Assembly (NCBI RefSeq): GCF_963678635.1
Contig: NC_087067.1
Coordinates: 33,456,401 to 33,516,400 of the forward strand
Direction: 5' to 3'
Source: Symsagittifera roscoffensis
Lineage: Eukaryota; Xenacoelomorpha; Acoela; Convolutidae
DNA length: 60,000 nt
Positions 1 through 13,182 of the stretch are shown here, in pieces (position 1 is the stretch's first letter; the number at the start of each line of letters is the position of its first letter). The position numbers were made by a program, and so were the translations under genes. Under the pieces are notes generated by a model. It was not told the origin of the DNA. It did no database searches and saw nothing but the letters and a program-made list of their open reading frames with translations.

Positions 1-346
1 CTTACCTATTTAATAAGTTTATCACAACAATTAGGCTAAAAGCAACTGACAGTATCCTGACTGGTATTCAATCATATGCCACTTACAGTGGATGTGCGGC
101 TATCATGCCATAGATGGTCATTCAAGGCACCTTGTACACGCTCCATAGGTTTTGACCAGCTGATTTGGCCATAAAACACATTGGGCCAAAAAAATTCCAA
201 ACAATGTCAATTTTCAGTATTTTGTTTGAAATGCATAAATTATAACGTGAGCGTGCAAAATTTTACATGGTATAAGAGCATATTTTTACTCTCACGCGAG
301 GGCGAGTGTTTTAAAAGTAATGCACATAGACATAAGCTAGTAAGGA

Positions 347-352
347 TATAAA
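347..352 (+). promoter_or_regulatory. TATA-like element of 5S gene 1 (typical of the array)
   Basis: TATAAA lies at -27 to -22 relative to the first base of the gene. The same hexamer sits at the same offset in most units. A TATA-like box near -25 to -30 is a known upstream element of several invertebrate and fungal 5S genes and works with the internal promoter. Function here is inferred from position and conservation. Confidence 0.6.
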
Positions 353-373
353 TGAAAGCGGAGTAACTCAAAT

Positions 374-493
374 GCCTACGACCATACCATGTTGAATGTA
401 CCGGTTCTCGTCCGATCACCGAAGTTAAGCAACATTGGGCCTGGTTAGTACTTGGATGGGAGACCGCCTGGGAACACCAGGTGTTGTAGGCTT
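374..493 (+). rRNA. 5S ribosomal RNA, gene 1
   Basis: Structural RNA of the large ribosomal subunit, transcribed by RNA polymerase III. The 120-nt gene can form the 9-bp terminal helix I (nt 1-9 with 110-118). It contains the internal control region: an A-box-like segment (gttaagcaac, nt 51-60), the intermediate element (nt 67-72) and the C-box (ggatgggagaccgcctggg, nt 81-99). The segment from ggttagtacttgg onward matches the near-universal metazoan 5S sequence. This copy has C26T relative to the array consensus, outside the promoter boxes. The downstream spacer is 1,136 bp and carries the 23-bp deletion at about 1283. Confidence 0.98.
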
Positions 494-495
494 TT
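492..495 (+). terminator. Pol III T-run terminator of gene 1 (typical of the array)
   Basis: The gene end reads ggcTTTTa, the minimal oligo-T signal for RNA polymerase III. Two further T4 runs follow about 25-35 nt downstream (attcTTTTacTTTTa) and could catch read-through. The same arrangement recurs in all long units. Confidence 0.65.
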
Positions 496-1629
496 ATTTA
501 AAGCAAAAGTAATTCTTTTACTTTTATGCGCTAAGAGTTATTGCTGTTTAAAGTTCGGTGATGTCAAAAAGTTAAGCCTAATCGAGCGTGGTGCAAAAAT
601 TTTCAACGGGTCAAATTTTGGCCAAAACAAAAGAAAACCGAAATTTTTTTTTGCAGTATCAATTTTGTGTACAATCAGCTGCTGATAGGTCAAAAATAAT
701 GGAGATAACTTTTGGGGTCTTTGAGTTATAGCCTTTTGAATTTCGGTGATTTCAAAAAAATAAGCCCAATCGAGCCTGGTGAATTGCGCGAACGGCCATA
801 ACTTGCCCAAAAATTTTAAAATTTCCAAATTTTATTATTTGGATCACAAGATCATAGTCAAATCTTGGGAGACTGAGAAAATGAACCAATTTCGTCGGTC
901 CAACACAAAGTTATAAGCTTTTGAAATCTCGGTGATACCAAAAAGTTAAGCCTAATCGAGCGTGGTGCAAAAAATGAAATTTTCAAAATTTTTGTTTTTT
1001 TTTTCGTTCAAAGTTCATTTTTTTCATCTTGTTTCATAAATTTGAGCTCAGGAAAATTCCAACGAGCCCAAAACGACGTTTGTAGCTCAAGTGTACGTGG
1101 AGTAATCATCAGTTGAAAATTTGGGGGGACCCGAATTTCGGCCATTTTGGAGAAAATCGGCCGAAAAGCTAACTTTTAAGTTAGTGCAATTTTTTTTCTT
1201 GCATTTTTCAAGAGAATTGGGCTGCCCTACGCTGTCGCAGAGTGCATTCAAAGAAAACTTATCAAATAGATTTGAATACTTACAATTAGGCTAAAAGCAA
1301 CTGACAGTATCCTGGCTGGTATTCAATCATATGCCACTTACAGTGGATGTGCGGCTATCATGCCATAGATGGTCATTCAAGGCACCTTGTACACGCTCCA
1401 TAGGTTTTGACCAGCTGATTTGGCCATAAAACACATTGGGCCAAAAAAATTCCAAACAATGTCAATTTTCAGTATTTTGTTTGAAATGCATAAATTATAA
1501 CGTGAGCGTGCAAAATTTTACATGGTATAAGAGCATATTTTTTACTTTCGCGCGAGGGCGAGAGTTTTAAAAGTAATGTACACAGACATAAGCTAGTAAG
1601 GATATAAATGAAAGCGGAGTAACTCAAAT

Positions 1630-1749
1630 GCCTACGACCATACCATGTTGAATGCACCGGTTCTCGTCCGATCACCGAAGTTAAGCAACATTGGGCCTGG
1701 TTAGTACTTGGATGGGAGACCGCCTGGGAACACCAGGTGTTGTAGGTTT
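1630..1749 (+). rRNA. 5S ribosomal RNA, gene 2
   Basis: Full length. One change, C118T, turns the closing G1-C118 pair of helix I into G-U and lengthens the terminal T-run to five. Probably functional. The spacer is 1,161 bp. The region 5' of this gene shares variants with gene 4 (acagacataagc, tttactttcgcgcg) that genes 1, 3 and 5 lack. Confidence 0.97.
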
Positions 1750-2910
1750 TTATTTAAAGCAAAAGTAATTCTTTTACTTTTCTGCGCTAAGAGTTATTGC
1801 TGTTTAAAGTTCGGTGATGTCAAAAAGTTAAGCCTAATCGAGCGTGGTGCAAAAATATTCAATGGGTCAAATTTTGGCCAAAACAAAAAAAAAACCGAAA
1901 AATTATTTTTGCAGTATCAATTTTGTGTACAATCAGCTGCTGATAGGTCAAAAATAATGGAGATAACTTTTGGGGTCTTTGAGTTATAGCCTTTTGAATT
2001 TCGGTGATTTCAAAAAAATAAGCCCAATCGAGCCTGGTGAATTGCGCGAACGGCCATAACTTGCCCAAAAATTTTAAAATTTCCAAATTTTATTATTTGG
2101 ATCACAAGATCATAGTCAAATCTTGGGGGACTGAGAAAATGAACCAATTTCGTCGGTCCAACACAAAGTTATAAGCTTTGGAAATCTCGATGATACCAAA
2201 AAGTTAAGCCTAATCGAGCGTGGTGCAAAAAATGAAATTTTCAAAATTTTTGTTTTTTTTTCGTTCAAAGTTCATTTTTTTCATCTCGTTTCATAATTTT
2301 GAGCTCAGGAAAATTACAACGAGCCCAAAACGACGTTTGTAGCTCAAGTGTACGTGGAGTAATCATCAGTTGAAAATTTGGGGGGACCCGAATTTCGGCC
2401 ATTTTGGAGAAAATCGGCCTAAAAGCTAACTTTTACGTTAGTGCAATTTTTTTTCTTGTATTTTTCAAGAGAATTGGGCTGCCCTCCGCTGTCGCAGAGT
2501 GCATTCAAAGAAAACTTATCAAATAGATTTGAATACTTACCTATTTAATAAGTTTATCACAACAATTAGGCTAAAAGCAACTGACAGTATCCTGACTGGT
2601 ATTCAATCATATGCCACTTACAGTGGATGTGCGGCTATCATGCCATAGATGGTCATTCAAGGCACCCTGTACACGCTCCATAGGTTTTGACCAGCTGATT
2701 TGGCCATAAAACACATTTGGGCCAAAAAAATTCCAAACAATGTCAATTTTCAGTATTTTGTTTGAAATGCATAAATTATAACGTGAGCGTGCAAAATTTT
2801 ACATGATGTAAGAGCATATTTTTACTCTCGCGCGAGGGCGAGGTTTTTTAAAAGTAATGTGCATAGACATAAGCTAGTAAGGATATAAATGAAAGCGGAG
2901 TAACTCAAAT

Positions 2911-3030
2911 GCCTACGACCATACCATGTTGAATGCACCGGTTCTTGTCCGATCACCGAAGTTAAGCAACATTGGGCCTGGTTAGTACTTGGATGGGAGA
3001 CCGCCTGGGAACACCAGGTGTTGTAGGCTT
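2911..3030 (+). rRNA. 5S ribosomal RNA, gene 3
   Basis: Full length with one change, C36T, in the loop-B/helix III area and outside the promoter boxes. The spacer is only 1,098 bp because it lacks about 38 bp near 3392 (gatca joined to cgtcgg) and 23 bp near 3782. Confidence 0.97.
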
Positions 3031-4128
3031 TTATTTAGAGCAAAAGTAATTCTTTTACTTTTATGCGCTAAGAGTTATTGCTGTTTAAAGTTCGGTGATG
3101 TCAAAAAGTTAAGCCTAATCGAGCGTGGTGCAAAAATTGTCAATGGGTCAAATTTTGGCCAAAACAAAAGAAAACCGATAAATTTCTTTTGCAGTATCAA
3201 TTTTGTGTACAATCAGCTGCTGATAGGTCAAAAATAATGGAGATAACTTTTGGGGTCTTTGAGTTATAGCCTTTTGAATTTCGGTGATGTCAAAAAAATA
3301 AGCCCAATCGAGCCTGGTGAATTGCGCTAACGGCCATAACTTGCCCAAAAATTTTAAAATTTCCAAATTTAATTATTTGGATCACAAGATCACGTCGGTC
3401 CAACACAAAGTTATAAGCTTTTGAAATCTCGGTGATACCAAAAAGTTAAGCCTAATCGAGCGTGGTGCAAAAAATGAAATTTTCAAAATTTTTGTTTTTT
3501 TTTCGTTCAAAGTTCATTTTTTTCATCTCGTTTCATAAATTTGAGCTCAGGACAATTCCAACGAGCCCAAAACGACGTTTGTAGCTCAAGTGTACGTGGA
3601 GTAATCATCAGTTGAAAATTTGGGGGGACCCGAATTTCGGCCATTTTGGAGAAAATCGGCCTAAAAGCTAACTTTTAAGTTAGTGCAATTTTTTTTCTTG
3701 CATTTTTCAAGAGAATTGGGCTGCCCTACGCTGTCGCAGAGTGCATTCAAAGAAAACTTATCAAATAGATTTGAATACTTACAATTAGGCTAAAAGCAAC
3801 TGACAGTATCCTGGCTGGTATTCAATCATATGCCACTTACAGTGGATGTGCGGCTATCATGCCATAGATGGTCATTCAAGGCACCTTGTACACGCTCCAT
3901 AGGTTTTGACCAGCTGATTTGGCCATAAAACACATTGGGCCAAAAAAATTCCAAACAATGTCAATTTTCAGTATTTTGTTTGAAATGCATAAATTATAAC
4001 GTGAGCGTGCAAAATTTTACATGGTATAAGAGCATATTTTTTACTTTCGCGCGAGGGCGAGAGTTTTAAAAGTAATGTACACAGACATAAGCTAGTAAGG
4101 ATATAAATGAAAGCGGAGTAACTCAAAC

Positions 4129-4248
4129 GCCTACGACCATACCATGTTGAATGCACCGGTTCTCGTCCGATCACCGAAGTTAAGCAACATTGGGCCTGGT
4201 TAGTACTTGGATGGGAGACCGCCTGGGAACACCAGGTGTTGTAGGCTT
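4129..4248 (+). rRNA. 5S ribosomal RNA, gene 4
   Basis: The gene body matches the array consensus. The base at -2 is C rather than T (caaacgcctacg). The spacer is 1,163 bp and full length, with an extended A-run (aaaacaaaaaaaaaaa) inside subrepeat A near 4380. Confidence 0.98.
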
Positions 4249-5411
4249 TTATTTAAAGCAAAAGTAATTCTTTTACTTTTCTGCGCTAAGAGTTATTGCT
4301 GTTTAAAGTTCGGTGATGTCAAAAAGTTAAGCCTAATCGAGCGTGGTGCAAAAATATTCAATGGGTCAAATTTTGGCCAAAACAAAAAAAAAAAACCGAA
4401 AAATTATTTTTGCAGTATCAATTTTGTGTACAATCAGCTGCTGATAGGTCAAAAATAATGGAGATAACTTTTGGGGTCTTTGAGTTATAGCCTTTTGAAT
4501 TTCGGTGATTTCAAAAAAATAAGCCCAATCGAGCCTGGTGAATTGCGCGAACGGCCATAACTTGCCCAAAAATTTTAAAATTTCCAAATTTTATTATTTG
4601 GATCACAAGATCATAGTCAAATCTTGGGAGACTGAGAAAATGAACCAATTTCGTCGGTCCAACACAAAGTTATAAGCTTTTGAAATCTCGGTGATACCAA
4701 AAAGTTAAGCCTAATCGAGCGTGGTGCAAAAAATGAAATTTTCAAAATTTTTGTTTTTTTTTCGTACAAAGTTCATTTTTTTCATCTCGTTTCATAAATT
4801 TTAGCTCAGGACAATTCCAACGAGCCCAAAACGACGTTTGTAGCTCAAGTGTACGTGGAGTAATCATCAGTTGAAAATTTGGGGGGACCCGAATTTCGGC
4901 CATTTTGGACGAAAATCGGCCTAAAAGCTAACTTTTACGTTAGTGCAATTTTTTTTCTTGTATTTTTCAAGAGAATTGGGCTGCCCTCCGCTGTCGCAGA
5001 GTGCATTCAAAGAAAACTTATCAAATAGATTTGAATACTTACCTATTTAATAAGTTTATCACAACAATTAGGCTAAAAGCAACTGACAGTATCCTGGCTG
5101 GTATTCAATCATATGCCACTTACAGTGGATGTGCGGCTATCATGCCATAGATGGTCATTCAAGGCACCTTGTACACGCTCCATAGGTTTTGACCAGCTGA
5201 TTTGGCCATAAAACACATTTTGGCCAAAAAAATTCCAAACAATGTCAATTTTCAGTATTTTGTTTGAAATGCATAAATTATAACGTGAGCGTGCAAAATT
5301 TTACATGGTATAAGAGCATATTTTTACTCTCGCGCGAGGGCGAGTGTTTTAAAAGTAATGTACATAGACATAAGCTAGTAAGGATATAAATGAAAGCGGA
5401 GTAACTCAAAT

Positions 5412-5531
5412 GCCTACGACCATACCATGTTGAATGCACCGGTTCTCGTCCGATCACCGAAGTTAAGCAACATTGGGCCTGGTTAGTACTTGGATGGGAG
5501 ACCGCCTGGGAACACCAGGTGTTGTAGGCTT
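5412..5531 (+). rRNA. 5S ribosomal RNA, gene 5
   Basis: Consensus gene body, T4 terminator, TATAAA at -27. The spacer is 1,157 bp and has a one-base deletion at the start of subrepeat A (tttaaattcgg near 5590). Confidence 0.98.
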
Positions 5532-6688
5532 TTATTTAAAGCAAAAGTAATTCTTTTACTTTTTTGCGCTAAGAGTTATTGCTGTTTAAATTCGGTGATG
5601 TCAAAAAATTAAGCCTAATCGAGCGTGGTGCAAAAATTTTCAATGGGTCAAATTTTGGCCAAAACAAAAGAAAACCGAAATTTTTTTTTTGCAGTATCAA
5701 TTTTGTGTACAATCAGCTGCTGATAGGTCAAAAATAATGGAGATAACTTTTGGGGTGTTTGAGTTATAGCCTTTTGAATTTCGGTGATGTCAAAAAAATA
5801 AGCCCAATCGAGCCTGGTGAATTGCGCGAACGGCCATAACTTGCCCAAAAAATTAAAATTTCCAAATTTCATTATTTGGATCACAAGATCATAGTCCAAT
5901 CTTGGGGGACTGAGAAAATGAACCAGTTTCGTCGGTCCAACACAAAGTTATAAGCTTTTGAAATCTCGGTGATACCAAAAAGTTAAGCCTAATCGAGCGT
6001 GGTGCAAAAAATGAAATTTTCAAAATTTTTGTTTTTTTTTCGTTCAAAGTTCATTTTTTTCATCTCCTTTCATAAATTTGAGCTCAGGAAAATTCCAACG
6101 AGCCCAAAACGACGTTTGTAGCTCAAGTGTACGTGGAGTAATCATCAGTTGAAAATTTGGGGGGACCCGAATTTCGGCCATTTTGGAGAAAATCGGCCTA
6201 AAAGCTAACTTTTAAGTTAGTGCAATTTTTTTTCTTGTATTTTTCAAGAGAATTGGGCTGTCCTCCGCTGTCGCAGAGTGCATTCAAAGAAAACTTATCA
6301 AATAGATTTGAATACTTACCTATTTAATAAGTTTATCACAACAATTAGGCTAAAAGCAACTGACAGTATCCTGGCTGGTATTCAATCATATGCCACTTAC
6401 AGTGGATGTGCGGCTATCATGCCATAGATGGTCATTCAAGGCACCTTGTACACGCTCCATAGGTTTTGACCAGCTGATTTGGCGATAAAACACATTTTGG
6501 CCAAAAAAATTCCAAACAATGTCAATTTTCAGTATTTTGTTTGAAATGCATAAATTATAACGTGAGCGTGCAAAATTTTACATGGTATAAGAGCATATTT
6601 TTACTCTCGCGCGAGGGCGAGTGTTTTAAAAGTAATGTACATAGACATAAGCTAGTAAGGATATAAATGAAAGCGGAGTAACTCAAAT

Positions 6689-6808
6689 GCCTACGACCAT
6701 ACCATGTTGAATGCACCGGTTCTCGTCCGATCACCGAAGTTAAGCAACATTGGGCCTGGTTAGTACTTGGATGGGAGACCGCCTGGGAACACCAGGTGTT
6801 GTAGGCTT
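6689..6808 (+). rRNA. 5S ribosomal RNA, gene 6
   Basis: Consensus gene body. The spacer is 1,158 bp. Genes 5 and 6 have very similar flanks (aaaacacattttggcc upstream, ttggggtgtttgag downstream), a sign of local duplication. Confidence 0.98.
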
Positions 6809-7939
6809 TTATTTAAAGCAAAAGTAATTCTTTTACTTTTTTGCGCTAAGAGTTATTGCTGTTTAAAGTTCGGTGATGTCAAAAAATTAAGCCTAATCGA
6901 GCGTGGTGCAAAAATTTTCAATGGGTCAAATTTTGGCCAAAACAAAAGAAAACCGAAATTTTTTTTTTGCAGTATCCATTTTGTGAACAATCAGCTGCTG
7001 ATAGGTCAAAAATAATGGAGATAACTTTTGGGGTGTTTGAGTTATAGCCTTTTGAATTTCGGTGATGTCAAAAAAATAAGCCCAATCGAGCCTGGTGAAT
7101 TGCGCGAACGGCCATAACTTGCCCAAAAAATTAAAATTTCCAAATTTTATTATTTGGATCACAAGATCATAGTCCAATCTTGGGGGACTGAGAAAATGAA
7201 CCAATTTCGTCGGTCCAACACAAAGTTATAAGCTTTTGAAATCTCGGTGATACCAAAAAGTTAAGCCTAATCGAGCGTGGTGCAAAAAATGAAATTTTCA
7301 AAATTTTTGTTTTTTTTTCGTTCAAAGTTCATTTTTTTCACCTCGTTTCATAAATTTGAGCTCAGGAAAATTCCAACGAGCCCAAAACGACGTTTGTAGC
7401 TCAAGTGTACGTGGAGTAATCATCAGTTGAAAATTTGGGGGGACCCGAATTTCGGCTATTTTGGAGAAAATCGGCCTAAAAGCTAACTTTTAAGTTAGTG
7501 CAATTTTTTTTCTTGTATTTTTCAAGAGAATTGGGCTGCCCTCCGCTGTCGCAGAGTGCATTCAAAGAAAACTTATCAAATAGATTTGAATACTTACCTA
7601 TTTAATAAGTTTATCACAACAATTAGGCTAAAAGCAACTGACAGTATCCTGGCTGGTATTCAATCATATGCCACTTACAGTGGATGTGCGGCTATCATGC
7701 CATAGATGGTCATTCAAGGCACCTTGTACACGCTCCATAGGTTTTGACCAGCTGATTTGGCCATAAAACACATTTTGGCCAAAAAAATTCCAAACAATGT
7801 CAATTTTCAGTATTTTGTTTGAAATGCATAAATTATAACGTGAGCGTGCAAAATTTTACATGGTATAAGAGCATATTTTTACTCTCGCGCGAGGGCGAGT
7901 GTTTTAAAAGTAATGTACATAGACATAAGCTAGTAAGGA

Positions 7940-7945
7940 TACAAA
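7940..7945 (+). promoter_or_regulatory. Variant TATA-like element of gene 7
   Basis: TACAAA replaces TATAAA at -27 to -22. The same change is found before gene 8 and nowhere else in the window. Confidence 0.45.
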
Positions 7946-7966
7946 TGAAAGCGGAGTAACTCAAAT

Positions 7967-8086
7967 GCCTACGACCATACCATGTTGAATGCACCGGTTC
8001 TCGTCCGATCACCGAAGTTAAGCAACATTGGGCCTGGTTAGTACTTGGATGGGAGACCGCCTGGGAACACCAGGTGTTGTAGGCTT
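7967..8086 (+). rRNA. 5S ribosomal RNA, gene 7
   Basis: Consensus gene body behind a variant TATA-like box. The spacer is 1,159 bp and nearly identical to the one after gene 8, including tttgggcaaaac, gtgtaaaatcag and ttcttttatttttcaac. The two units are therefore a recent tandem duplicate. Confidence 0.98.
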
Positions 8087-9218
8087 TTATTTAAAGCAAA
8101 AGTAATTCTTTTACTTTTTTGCGCTAAGAGTTATTGCTGTTTAAAGTTCGGTGATGTCAAAAAATTAAGCCTAATCGAGCGTGGTGCAAAAATTTTCAAT
8201 GGGTCAAATTTTGGGCAAAACAAAAGAAAACCGAAAATTTTTTTTTGCAGTATCAATTTTGTGTAAAATCAGCTGCTGATAGGTCAAAAATAATGGAGAT
8301 AACTTTTGGGGTGTTTGAGTTATAGCCTTTTGAATTTCGGTGATGTCAAAAAAATAAGCCCAATCGAGCCTGGTGAATTGCGCGAACGGCCATAACTTGG
8401 CCAAAAATTTTAAAATTTCCAAATTTTATTATTTGGATCACAAGATCATAGTCCAATCTTGGGGGACTGAGAAAATGAACCAATTTCGTCGGTCCAACAC
8501 AAAGTTATAAGCTTTTGAAATCTCGGTGATACCAAAAAGTTAAGCCTAATCGAGCGTGGTGCAAAAAATGAATTTTTCAAAATTTTTGTTTTTTTTTCGT
8601 TCAAAGTTCATTTTTTTCATCTCGTTTCATAAATTTGAGCTCAGGAAAATTCCAACGAGCCCAAAACGACGTTTGTAGCTCAAGTGTACGTGGAGTAATC
8701 ATCAGTTGAAAATTTGGGGGGACCCGAATTTCGGCCATTTTGGAGAAAATCGGCCTAAAAGCTACTTTTTAAGTTAGTGCAATTTTTTTTCTTTTATTTT
8801 TCAACAGAATTGGGCTGCCCTCCGCTGTCGCAGAGTGCATTCAAAGAAAACTTATCAAATAGATTTTAATACTTACCTATTTAATAAGTTTATCACAACA
8901 ATTAGGCTAAAAGCAACTGACAGTATCCTGGCTGGTATTCAATCATATGCCACTTACAGTGGATGTGCGGCTATCATGCCATAGATGGTCATTCAAGGCA
9001 CCTTGTACACGCTCCATAGGTTTTGACCAGCTGATTTGGCCATAAAACACATTTTGGCCAAAAAAATTCCAAACAATGTCAATTTTCATTATTTTGTTTG
9101 AAATGCATAAATTATAACGTGAGCGTGCAAAATTTTACATGGTGTAAGAGCATATTTTTACTCTCGCGCGAGGGCGAGTGTTTTAAAAGTAATGTACATA
9201 GACATAAGCTAGTAAGGA

Positions 9219-9224
9219 TACAAA
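9219..9224 (+). promoter_or_regulatory. Variant TATA-like element of gene 8
   Basis: TACAAA at -27 to -22, shared only with gene 7. Confidence 0.45.
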
Positions 9225-9245
9225 TGAAAGCGGAGTAACTCAAAT

Positions 9246-9365
9246 GCCTACGACCATACCATGTTGAATGCACCGGTTCTCGTCCGATCACCGAAGTTAA
9301 GCAACATTGGGCCTGGTTAGTACTTGGATGGGAGACCGCCTGGGAACACCAGGTGTTGTAGGCTT
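9246..9365 (+). rRNA. 5S ribosomal RNA, gene 8
   Basis: Consensus gene body; duplicate partner of gene 7. The back-up terminator region differs by one base (gtaatacttttac). The spacer is 1,159 bp. Confidence 0.98.
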
Positions 9366-10524
9366 TTATTTAAAGCAAAAGTAATACTTTTACTTTTTTG
9401 CGCTAAGAGTTATTGCTGTTTAAAGTTCGGTGATGTCAAAAAATTAAGCCTAATCGAGCGTGGTGCAAAAATTTTCAATGGGTCAAATTTTGGGCAAAAC
9501 AAAAGAAAACCGAAAATTTTTTTTTGCAGTATCAATTTTGTGTAAAATCAGCTGCTGATAGGTCAAAAATAATGGAGATAACTTTTGGGGTGTTTGAGTT
9601 ATAGCCTTTTGAATTTCGGTGATGTCAAAAAAATAAGCCCAATCGAGCCTGGTGAATTGCGCGAACGGCCATAACTTGGCCAAAAATTTTAAAATTTCCA
9701 AATTTTATTATTTGGATCACAAGATCATAGTCCAATCTTGGGGGACTGAGAAAATGAACCAATTTCGTCGGTCCAACACAAAGTTATAAGCTTTTGAAAT
9801 CTCGGTGATACCAAAAAGTTAAGCCTAATCGAGCGTGGTGCAAAAAATGAATTTTTCAAAATTTTTGTTTTTTTTTCGTTCAAAGTTCATTTTTTTCATC
9901 TCGTTTCATAAATTTGAGCTCAGGAAAATTCCAACGAGCCCAAAACGACGTTTGTAGCTCAAGTGTACGTGGAGTAATCATCAGTTGAAAATTTGGGGGG
10001 ACCCGAATTTCGGCCATTTTGGAGAAAATCGGCCTAAAAGCTACTTTTTAAGTTAGTGCAATTTTTTTTCTTTTATTTTTCAACAGAATTGGGCTGCCCT
10101 CCGCTGTCGCAGAGTGCATTCAAAGAAAACTTATCAAATAGATTTTAATACTTACCTATTTAATAAGTTTATCACAACAATTAGGCTAAAAGCAACTGAC
10201 AGTATCCTGGCTGGTATTCAATCATATGCCACTTACAGTGGATGTGCGGCTATCATGCCATAGATGGTCATTCAAGGCACCTTGTACACGCTCCATAGGT
10301 TTTGACCAGCTGATTTGGCCATAAAACACATTTTGGCCAAAAAAATTCCAAACAATGTCAATTTTCATTATTTTGTTTGAAATGCATAAATTATAACGTG
10401 AGCGTGCAAAATTTTACATGGTGTAAGAGCATATTTTTACTCTCGCGCGAGGGCGAGTGTTTTAAAAGTAATGTACATAGACATAAGCTAGTAAGGATAT
10501 AAATGAAAGCGGAGTAACTCAAAT

Positions 10525-10644
10525 GCCTACGACCATACCATGTTGAATGCACCGGTTCTCGTCCGATCACCGAAGTTAAGCAACATTGGGCCTGGTTAGT
10601 ACTTGGATGGGAGACCGCCTGGGAACACCAGGTGTTGTAGGCTT
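10525..10644 (+). rRNA. 5S ribosomal RNA, gene 9
   Basis: Consensus gene body with TATAAA restored at -27. The spacer is 1,149 bp and has lost about 10 bp from the CTAAC...GTTAG hairpin near 11325 (aagctaagtgc). Confidence 0.98.
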
Positions 10645-11793
10645 TTATTTAAAGCAAAAGTAATTCTTTTACTTTTATGCGCTAAGAGTTATTGCTGTTT
10701 AAAGTTCGGTGATGTCAAAAAGTTAAGCCTAATCGAGCGTGGTGCAAAAATTTTCAATGGGTCAAATTTTGGCCAAAACAAAAGAAAACCGAAAAATTTC
10801 TTTTGCAGTATCAATTTTGTGTACAATCAGCTGCTGATAGGTCAAAAATAATGGAGATAACTTTTGGGGTCTTTGAGTTATAGCCTTTTGAATTTCGGTG
10901 ATGTCAAAAAAATAAGCCCAATCGAGCCTGGTGAATTGCGCGAACGGCCATAACTTGCCCAAAAATTTTAAAATTTCCAAATTTTATTATTTGGATCACA
11001 AGATCATAGTCAAATCTTGGGGGACTGAGAAAATGAACCAATTTTGTCGGTCCAACACAAAGTTATAAGCTTTTGAAATCTCGGTGATACCAAAAAGTTA
11101 AGCCTGATCGAGCGTGGTGCAAAAAATGAAATTTTCAAAATTTTTGTTTTTTTTTCGTTCAAAGTTCATTTTTTTTCATCTTGTTTCAGAAATTTGAGCT
11201 CAGGACAATTCCAACGAGCCCAAAACGACGTTTGTAGCTCAAGTGTACGTGGAGTAATCATCAGTTGAAAATTTAGGGGGACCCGAATTTCGGCCATTTT
11301 GGACGAAAATCGGCCTAAAAGCTAAGTGCAATTTTTTTTCTTGCATTTTTCAAGAGAATTGGGCTGCCCTCCGCTGTCGCAGAGTGCATTCAAAGAAAAC
11401 TTATCAAATAGATTTGAATACTTACCTATTTAATAAGTTTATCACAACAATTAGGCTAAAAGCAACTGACAGTATCCTGGCTGGTATTCAATCATATGCC
11501 ACTTACAGTGGATGTGCGGCTATCATGCCATAGATGGTCATTCAAGGCACCTTGTACACGCTCCATTGGTTTTGACCAGCTGATTTGGCCATAAAACACA
11601 TTGGGCCAAAAAAATTCCAAACAATGTCAATTTTCAGTATTTTGTTTGAAATGCATAAATTATAACGTGAGCGTGCAAAATTTTACATGGTATAAGAGCA
11701 TATTTTTACTCTCGCGCGAGGGCGAGTGTTTTAAAAGTAATGTACATAGACATAAGCTAGTAAGGATATAAATGAAAGCGGAGTAACTCAAAT

Positions 11794-11913
11794 GCCTACG
11801 ACCATACCATGTTGAATGCACCGGTTCTCGTCCGATCACCGAAGTTAAGCAACATTGGGCCTGGTTAGTACTTGGATGGGAGACCGCCTGGGAACACCAG
11901 GTGTTGTAGGCTT
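11794..11913 (+). rRNA. 5S ribosomal RNA, gene 10
   Basis: Consensus gene body. The spacer is 1,149 bp, shortened in the A/T homopolymer stretch after subrepeat C near 12410. Confidence 0.98.
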
Positions 11914-13062
11914 TTATTTAAAGCAAAAGTAATTCTTTTACTTTTTTGCGCTAAGAGTTATTGCTGTTTAAAGTTCGGTGATGTCAAAAAATTAAGCCTA
12001 ATCAAGCGTGGTGCAAAAATTTTCAATGGGTCAAATTTTGGCCAAAACAAAAGAAAACCGAAATTTTTTTTTTGCAGTATCAATTTTGTGTACAATCAGC
12101 TGCTGATAGGTCAAAAATAATGGAGATAACTTTTGGGGTCTTTGAGTTATAGCCTTTTGAATTTCGGTGATGTCAAAAAAATAAGCCCAATCGAGCCTGG
12201 TGAATTGCGCGAACGGCCATAACTTGCCCAAAAATTTTAAAATTTCCAAATTTTATTATTTGGATCACAAGATCATAGTCCAATCTTGGGGGACTGAGAA
12301 AATGAACCAATTTCGTCGGTCCAACACAAAGTTATAAGCTTTTGAAATCTCGGTGATACCAAAAAGTTAAGCCTAATCGAGCGTGGTGCAAAAAACGAAA
12401 TTTTCAAAAATTTTTTTTTCAAAGTTCATTTTTTTCATCTTGTTTCATAAATTTGAGCTCAGGACAATTCCAACGAGCCCAAAACGACGTTTGTAGCTCA
12501 AGTGTACGTGGAGTAATCATCAGTTGAAAATTTGGGGGGACCCGAATTTCTGCCATTTTGGAGAAAATCGGCCTAAAAGCTAACTTTTAAGTTATTGCAA
12601 TTTTTTTTCTTGTATTTTTCAAGAGAATTGGGCTGCCCTCTGCTGTCGCAGAGTGCATTCAAAGAAAACTTATCAAATTGATTTGAATACTTACCTATTT
12701 AATAAGTTTATCACAACAATTAGGCTAAAAGCAACTGACAGTATCCTGGCTGGTATTCAATCATATGCCACTTACAGTGGATGTGCGGCTATCATGCCAT
12801 AGATGGTCATTCAAGGCACCTTGTACACGCTCCATAGGTTTTGATCAGCTGCTTTGGCCATAAAACACATTGGGCCAAAAAAATTCCAAACAATGTCAAT
12901 TTTCAGTATTTTGTTTGAAATGCATAAATTATAACGTGAGCGTGCAAAATTTTACATGGCATAAGAGCATATTTTTACTCTCGCGCGAGGGCGAGTGTTT
13001 TAAAAGTAATGTACATAGACATAAGCTAGTAAGGATATAAATGAAAGCGGAGTAACTCAAAT

Positions 13063-13182
13063 GCCTACGACCATACCATGTTGAATGCACCGGTTTTCGT
13101 CCGATCACCGAAGTTAAGCAACATTGGGCCTGGTTAGTACTTGGATGGGAGACCGCCTGGGAACACCAGGTGTTGTAGGCTT
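13063..13182 (+). rRNA. 5S ribosomal RNA, gene 11
   Basis: Full length with C34T, outside the promoter boxes. The spacer is 1,159 bp. Confidence 0.97.
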
